The translations under genes were made by a program, and so were the position numbers. This document shows positions 7,133 through 10,062 of a stretch of 10,062 nucleotides of DNA, one piece after another. Position 1 is the first letter of the stretch; every line of letters begins with the position of its first letter. The stretch is from Candidatus Latescibacterota bacterium. Its GTDB lineage: Bacteria > Latescibacterota > MVCY01 > DTYK01. The stretch lies in contig DTYK01000305.1 of the NCBI GenBank assembly GCA_012961925.1, positions 1 through 10,062 of the forward strand, written 5' to 3'. The notes under the pieces are model-generated. The model was not told the DNA's origin and did not search any database. It was given only the letters and a program-made list of their open reading frames with translations.

Positions 7133-7148
7133 TGAGAGGGTTAGAGAC

Positions 7149-9914
7149 ATGAGAATTCTCACCTTCAACTGGCATGAGACTTATATATGTATGTTGGCCA
7201 AAACAGGACACCAGTTTGAGATAGTGGAGCGCTTCAAAGGAGGATCGAAGAGGTGGCTCACCCAGATCCGCCCGATCCCATCAAATGCGACGATCATTGG
7301 AGAACAGGTTGCTCAGCAGAGGTTGGAAGATGGTTGGTATGACCTTGTTATCTGCCATAACCCACAGGATCTCCAGCAGGTTGGGACTTATGAATTGCCA
7401 AAGATAATGGTCTTCCACAACAAACTCTCCACAGAGATCGCCCTGGGAGGCAACCAGATCCGGAAGGGGGACTATCTTGAGGACATAAGGGTTTTAGTGA
7501 GCAATATCGTTAACCTCCGACTGGTCTTCATATCGGAAAACAAGAGGGATGACTGGGGACTCTCAGGGGAGGTAATCCTGCCGGGCATAGATCTTGAGGA
7601 GTATTATGGCTACGAAGGCACTGAGCCCAGGGTGCTCAGGGTTGGAAACTTTATGAAGGAAAGAGATCTGATGATGGGGTTCACGGTCGGGGAGGAGATC
7701 CTCAAAGAGGTCCCTTCGACCATCTTAGGGATTAATCCCTCTCTATCAGGTAGTCGGCTTTCACGGAGCTGGGAAGACCTCAAGGAGCACTTCAGACTCC
7801 ACCGCCTCTATTTAAACACTACGGTTGAGGGTTGGGAGGACGGGTATAACCTGGCCATGTTAGAGGCTATGGCGACAGGGATGCCCGTGGTCTCCACGTT
7901 CAACTCCACTTCCCCCCTTGTGGATGGATACAACGGTTATATATCCAATGATATCGACTACCTGAGGGAGAAGGTTCTGCACCTTTTGGAAGAGAGGGAC
8001 CAGGCCATAAGGCTGGGTGAAAACGCTCGAAAGACGGTGGAGGAGAGGTTTAACATAAAGGATTTTATTCACAGGTGGAGGGAGGTGATGGAAGACTCCG
8101 TTGGCTCCCTCAGCCGGAGGGTGAAGGTCTATAGAGGAGTGGGTAAACCCCTCCTTTCCAGGGCTAAAGGGCCTGATCTGCATCGAATACTCTTGGCCTA
8201 TGTCTCCTATCCTGCTACTACCGCCCGATATCTGGAAAAGAGTCTCAGGAAGTCCCATGAAGTGATTACTGTGGGACCGTCTATATGGCCGGAACTGATA
8301 AGATTATGGAAATTAGAGAACATGAAAGAGGAGGTGAGGCCCCACGACATACCATGCGGGTTTGATGTGGATATGGACGACATCCTCGGGAAACTGCCCT
8401 CAGGCTGGCGGCCCGATCTGTTTCTATGGGTAGAGTCGGTCAATGGCTATCTGCCCAGAGGGATCACTGGTCTCCCCTTCCCGACAGCATGCTATCTGAT
8501 CGACTCTCATATCAATCTAAATGAACATCTAAAGGTCGCCGGAAAATTTGACTTCGTCTTCGTAGCTCAGAAGGAATATCTGGAGGAATTCCGACGGGCA
8601 GGGCTGGAGAGGGTCCACTGGATCCCTCTGGGCTGTGATCCTGATATCCACAGGAAGTTCGATGTAGCTAAGGCCTATGACATCAGCTTTGTGGGGTCCC
8701 TCACCCCTGACCACCGTGAGAGGAGGAGGTTGCTGGGCGTCCTTTGCAACCACTTTGACGTACGTATCGATCGATGTTTCTTAGAGGAGATGGCCCAGGC
8801 CTTCAGCCGAGCAAGGATAGTGTTCAACAAATCCGTGAGGGGGGATCTTAACATGAGGGTCTTTGAGGCCCTCTCCTGTGGCAGTATGCTTTTGACTGAC
8901 GAGGGACCCAGAAGCGGACTTGGAGAACTTTTCAAGGACAGGGAACATCTGGTAATATACCGGGATGAGAAGGAACTTGTGGATCTTGCAAGGTACTACC
9001 TCCTCCATCCGGAAGAACGGGAAGAAATTGCCCTGCGGGGTAGGGAGGAGGTGCTGAGGAAACACACTTACGACCATCGCACCGATGAGATGCTGAAGGT
9101 CATAGTTAGAGGATTGTCCCGGAGACCTTCACCGAAGGGACCGGCCCCTGCAGTTCAAAAGCCGAAAAGCCTTCAGGTCCAACCGTACAGGCAGAGGGTT
9201 GATCTGCGCCTCCATGCCGCTAAGGCCCATGACTATTACGAGAAGGAGAGGGAGGAGATCGTAGGATTGATTCCGAAGACTGTGGTGAGGATCCTGGATG
9301 TAGGATGTGGTGCCGGTCGTATGGGCAGAAGGATGAAACAGTTGAGGAAGGTGGAGGTGGTGGGGGTGGAGATCAATCCCCGGATCGCCAGAGAGGCCGA
9401 GCAGTACCTGGACCAGGTGATCGTCGGGGATATAGAGGTCCTCTCTCTGCCATTCCCCGCGAGGAGCTTCGACTGCATAATCTGTGCAGACGTCTTAGAA
9501 CACCTGAGGGATCCGGGCACGACCTTAAAGAAACTCAGGCGATACCTGAGTGATGATGGCGTATTGATAGCGAGTATTCCCAACGTCAGATTCTTAGGGG
9601 TCATCAACCATCTTGTGGAAGGGAACTGGACCTATCAGGCCGAAGGGATCTTAGATGAGACCCATCTCAGGTTCTTCACCAGAAGGGAGATGATCAGGCT
9701 GTTCCAGTCCTCCGGCTACGAGGTCCAAAACGTGTTTGCTAACCTCAGCACCGATTACGAGAAGTTCGGACGCTCGGGAGATGGGACTCTCAGGTTTGGC
9801 AGGGTGACCATAGAAGGTTTGAACCAGGATGAACTGAAGGATTTCTTCGTTTTTCAGTATCTTCTTACGGCAAGGAAAAAGGAGGATGGACATGATTCAG
9901 GGGGTGAAAGTTGA
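7149..9914 (+). CDS. Three-domain fusion: GT4-like glycosyltransferase, CgeB-like glycosyltransferase, SAM methyltransferase
   Basis: This 921-residue cytoplasmic protein has no signal or membrane segment. Residues 1 to about 313 form a compact GT-B glycosyltransferase resembling GT4: FNWHETYICMLAKTGH at the start, VILPGIDLEEYY near the domain junction, and EGWEDGYNLAMLEAMATGMP at 227-246. Residues about 345-650 match CgeB-like transferases: PDLFLW (422-427), DISFVGSLTPDHRERRR, and FNKSVRGDLNMRVFEALSCG (559-578). A proline/lysine-rich linker (about 655-676) leads to a class I methyltransferase. That domain has motif I LDVGCGAG (716-723), acidic E741 after strand 2, DVLEH (781-785), IPNVRF and DETHLRFF (836-843). 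The first catalytic Glu of the GT4 EX7E pair appears to be Asp231. Its position 16 bp after flgL suggests it builds and methylates a glycan on flagellin or another flagellar protein. Substrates are unknown. Confidence 0.85.
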   Translation: MRILTFNWHETYICMLAKTGHQFEIVERFKGGSKRWLTQIRPIPSNATIIGEQVAQQRLEDGWYDLVICHNPQDLQQVGTYELPKIMVFHNKLSTEIALGGNQIRKGDYLEDIRVLVSNIVNLRLVFISENKRDDWGLSGEVILPGIDLEEYYGYEGTEPRVLRVGNFMKERDLMMGFTVGEEILKEVPSTILGINPSLSGSRLSRSWEDLKEHFRLHRLYLNTTVEGWEDGYNLAMLEAMATGMPVVSTFNSTSPLVDGYNGYISNDIDYLREKVLHLLEERDQAIRLGENARKTVEERFNIKDFIHRWREVMEDSVGSLSRRVKVYRGVGKPLLSRAKGPDLHRILLAYVSYPATTARYLEKSLRKSHEVITVGPSIWPELIRLWKLENMKEEVRPHDIPCGFDVDMDDILGKLPSGWRPDLFLWVESVNGYLPRGITGLPFPTACYLIDSHINLNEHLKVAGKFDFVFVAQKEYLEEFRRAGLERVHWIPLGCDPDIHRKFDVAKAYDISFVGSLTPDHRERRRLLGVLCNHFDVRIDRCFLEEMAQAFSRARIVFNKSVRGDLNMRVFEALSCGSMLLTDEGPRSGLGELFKDREHLVIYRDEKELVDLARYYLLHPEEREEIALRGREEVLRKHTYDHRTDEMLKVIVRGLSRRPSPKGPAPAVQKPKSLQVQPYRQRVDLRLHAAKAHDYYEKEREEIVGLIPKTVVRILDVGCGAGRMGRRMKQLRKVEVVGVEINPRIAREAEQYLDQVIVGDIEVLSLPFPARSFDCIICADVLEHLRDPGTTLKKLRRYLSDDGVLIASIPNVRFLGVINHLVEGNWTYQAEGILDETHLRFFTRREMIRLFQSSGYEVQNVFANLSTDYEKFGRSGDGTLRFGRVTIEGLNQDELKDFFVFQYLLTARKKEDGHDSGGES
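9877..9885 (+). promoter_or_regulatory. Strong Shine-Dalgarno inside the end of the glycosyltransferase gene
   Basis: AAAAGGAGG lies six bases before ATG 9892, inside the final codons of the upstream gene (where it encodes Lys-Lys-Glu-Asp). It is one of the best ribosome binding sites in the window, comparable with that of flgG, and suggests translation begins here. An earlier ATG at 9886 in the same frame touches the site and is too close to be used. Confidence 0.55.
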
Positions 9915-9969
9915 ACCGCTGACTGCCCACAGTGTAAAATTGGGATTATTTCAGGTGTTCAACATTTGA
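9892..9969 (+). CDS. Small ORF of 25 codons, unknown function
   Basis: An ATG at 9892 behind AAAAGGAGG opens a 25-residue ORF, MIQGVKVEPLTAHSVKLGLF then QVFNI, ending at TGA 9967-9969. It overlaps the last 23 bases of the fusion gene in another frame, and its stop shares bases with the ATG at 9969 (TGATG), a classic coupling arrangement. The peptide has no membrane segment or signal. Its first ten residues loosely resemble the start of RmlC-type sugar epimerases (MI-x-GVKV-x-PL), so it could be a gene remnant. A genuine micropeptide or a leader that delivers ribosomes to the next gene are the other options. Good initiation context is the main support; the length is too short to prove coding. 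Confidence 0.35.
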   Translation: MIQGVKVEPLTAHSVKLGLFQVFNI

Positions 9970-10062
9970 TGTTTGGCAACCAAAAGCCCTCGCTAGATTT
10001 CAAAGATCTTATCCAGGATGTGATGAACAAACTTGGCACTGCTAATCTGGTGATAAGGGCAG
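9969..10062 (+). CDS. Start of an unrecognised gene running off the window
   Basis: From ATG 9969 the frame stays open to the last base, giving 31 residues: MFGNQKPSLDFKDLIQDVMN followed by KLGTANLVIRA. It is the only frame on either strand open through the last 90 bases. The start overlaps the stop of the 25-codon ORF (TGATG). No good Shine-Dalgarno stands before it (CAGGTG about 11 bases upstream at best), so translation would depend on coupling. The sequence looks like a soluble, helix-starting protein with no signal peptide; I do not recognise the family. It is not like CsrA, FliW or flagellin, the commonest neighbours of flgL. The same frame is open back to 9915, so an upstream non-ATG start cannot be excluded. 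Confidence 0.4.
   Translation, partial: MFGNQKPSLDFKDLIQDVMNKLGTANLVIRA

Noticed and set aside
9350..9369. Run of GG doublets that could form a two-layer G-quadruplex
   Set aside because: The sequence is fully explained by valine, glutamate and glycine codons of the second beta strand of the methyltransferase fold, and two-layer quadruplexes are weak.
9305..9553. Forward out-of-frame ORF of 82 codons inside the methyltransferase domain
   Set aside because: Glycine- and arginine-rich translation arising from GGTGGAGG-type codons of the real frame; the real frame has canonical methyltransferase motifs throughout.

Overview
All genes in this window lie on the plus strand in one tightly packed flagellar operon. 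The order is flgF (3' part only), flgG, flgA, flgH, flgI, a rod-binding FlgJ-type gene, flgN, flgK, flgL, a 921-residue glycosyltransferase/methyltransferase fusion, a 25-codon small ORF and the start of one more reading frame that leaves the window. Gaps run from 11 to 93 bp. No convincing terminator, sigma-54 or sigma-28 promoter, tRNA, rRNA, CRISPR or mobile element was seen, so the cluster probably belongs to a longer transcript that starts upstream of the window.

P-ring (FlgI, with its chaperone FlgA) and L-ring (FlgH) genes show a diderm (Gram-negative-type) bacterium. Arginine is mostly AGG/AGA, ATA isoleucine is common and GC is roughly half by eye. Together with a muramidase-less FlgJ, this argues against an enteric gammaproteobacterium and suggests a deeper-branching diderm lineage. 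The sequence alone does not let me name the phylum. Codon use looks uniform across the window, so there is no sign that the glycosyltransferase gene is a recent import.

Region by region: 1-1147 encodes distal-rod proteins FlgF and FlgG. 1159-3812 encodes the ring proteins FlgH and FlgI and the P-ring chaperone FlgA. 3828-4184 is the rod-binding (rod cap) protein. 4278-7132 encodes the hook-filament junction proteins FlgK and FlgL, preceded by their chaperone FlgN. 7149-9914 encodes a fusion of a GT4-like domain, a CgeB-like glycosyltransferase domain and a class I SAM methyltransferase. It probably makes or decorates a methylated glycan on flagellin or a junction protein. The last 170 bp are compact and poorly understood: a strong Shine-Dalgarno sequence inside the end of the fusion gene drives a 25-codon ORF whose stop overlaps the ATG of the next frame. 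The usual neighbours flgM (before flgN) and csrA/fliW (after flgL) are absent from their expected places.
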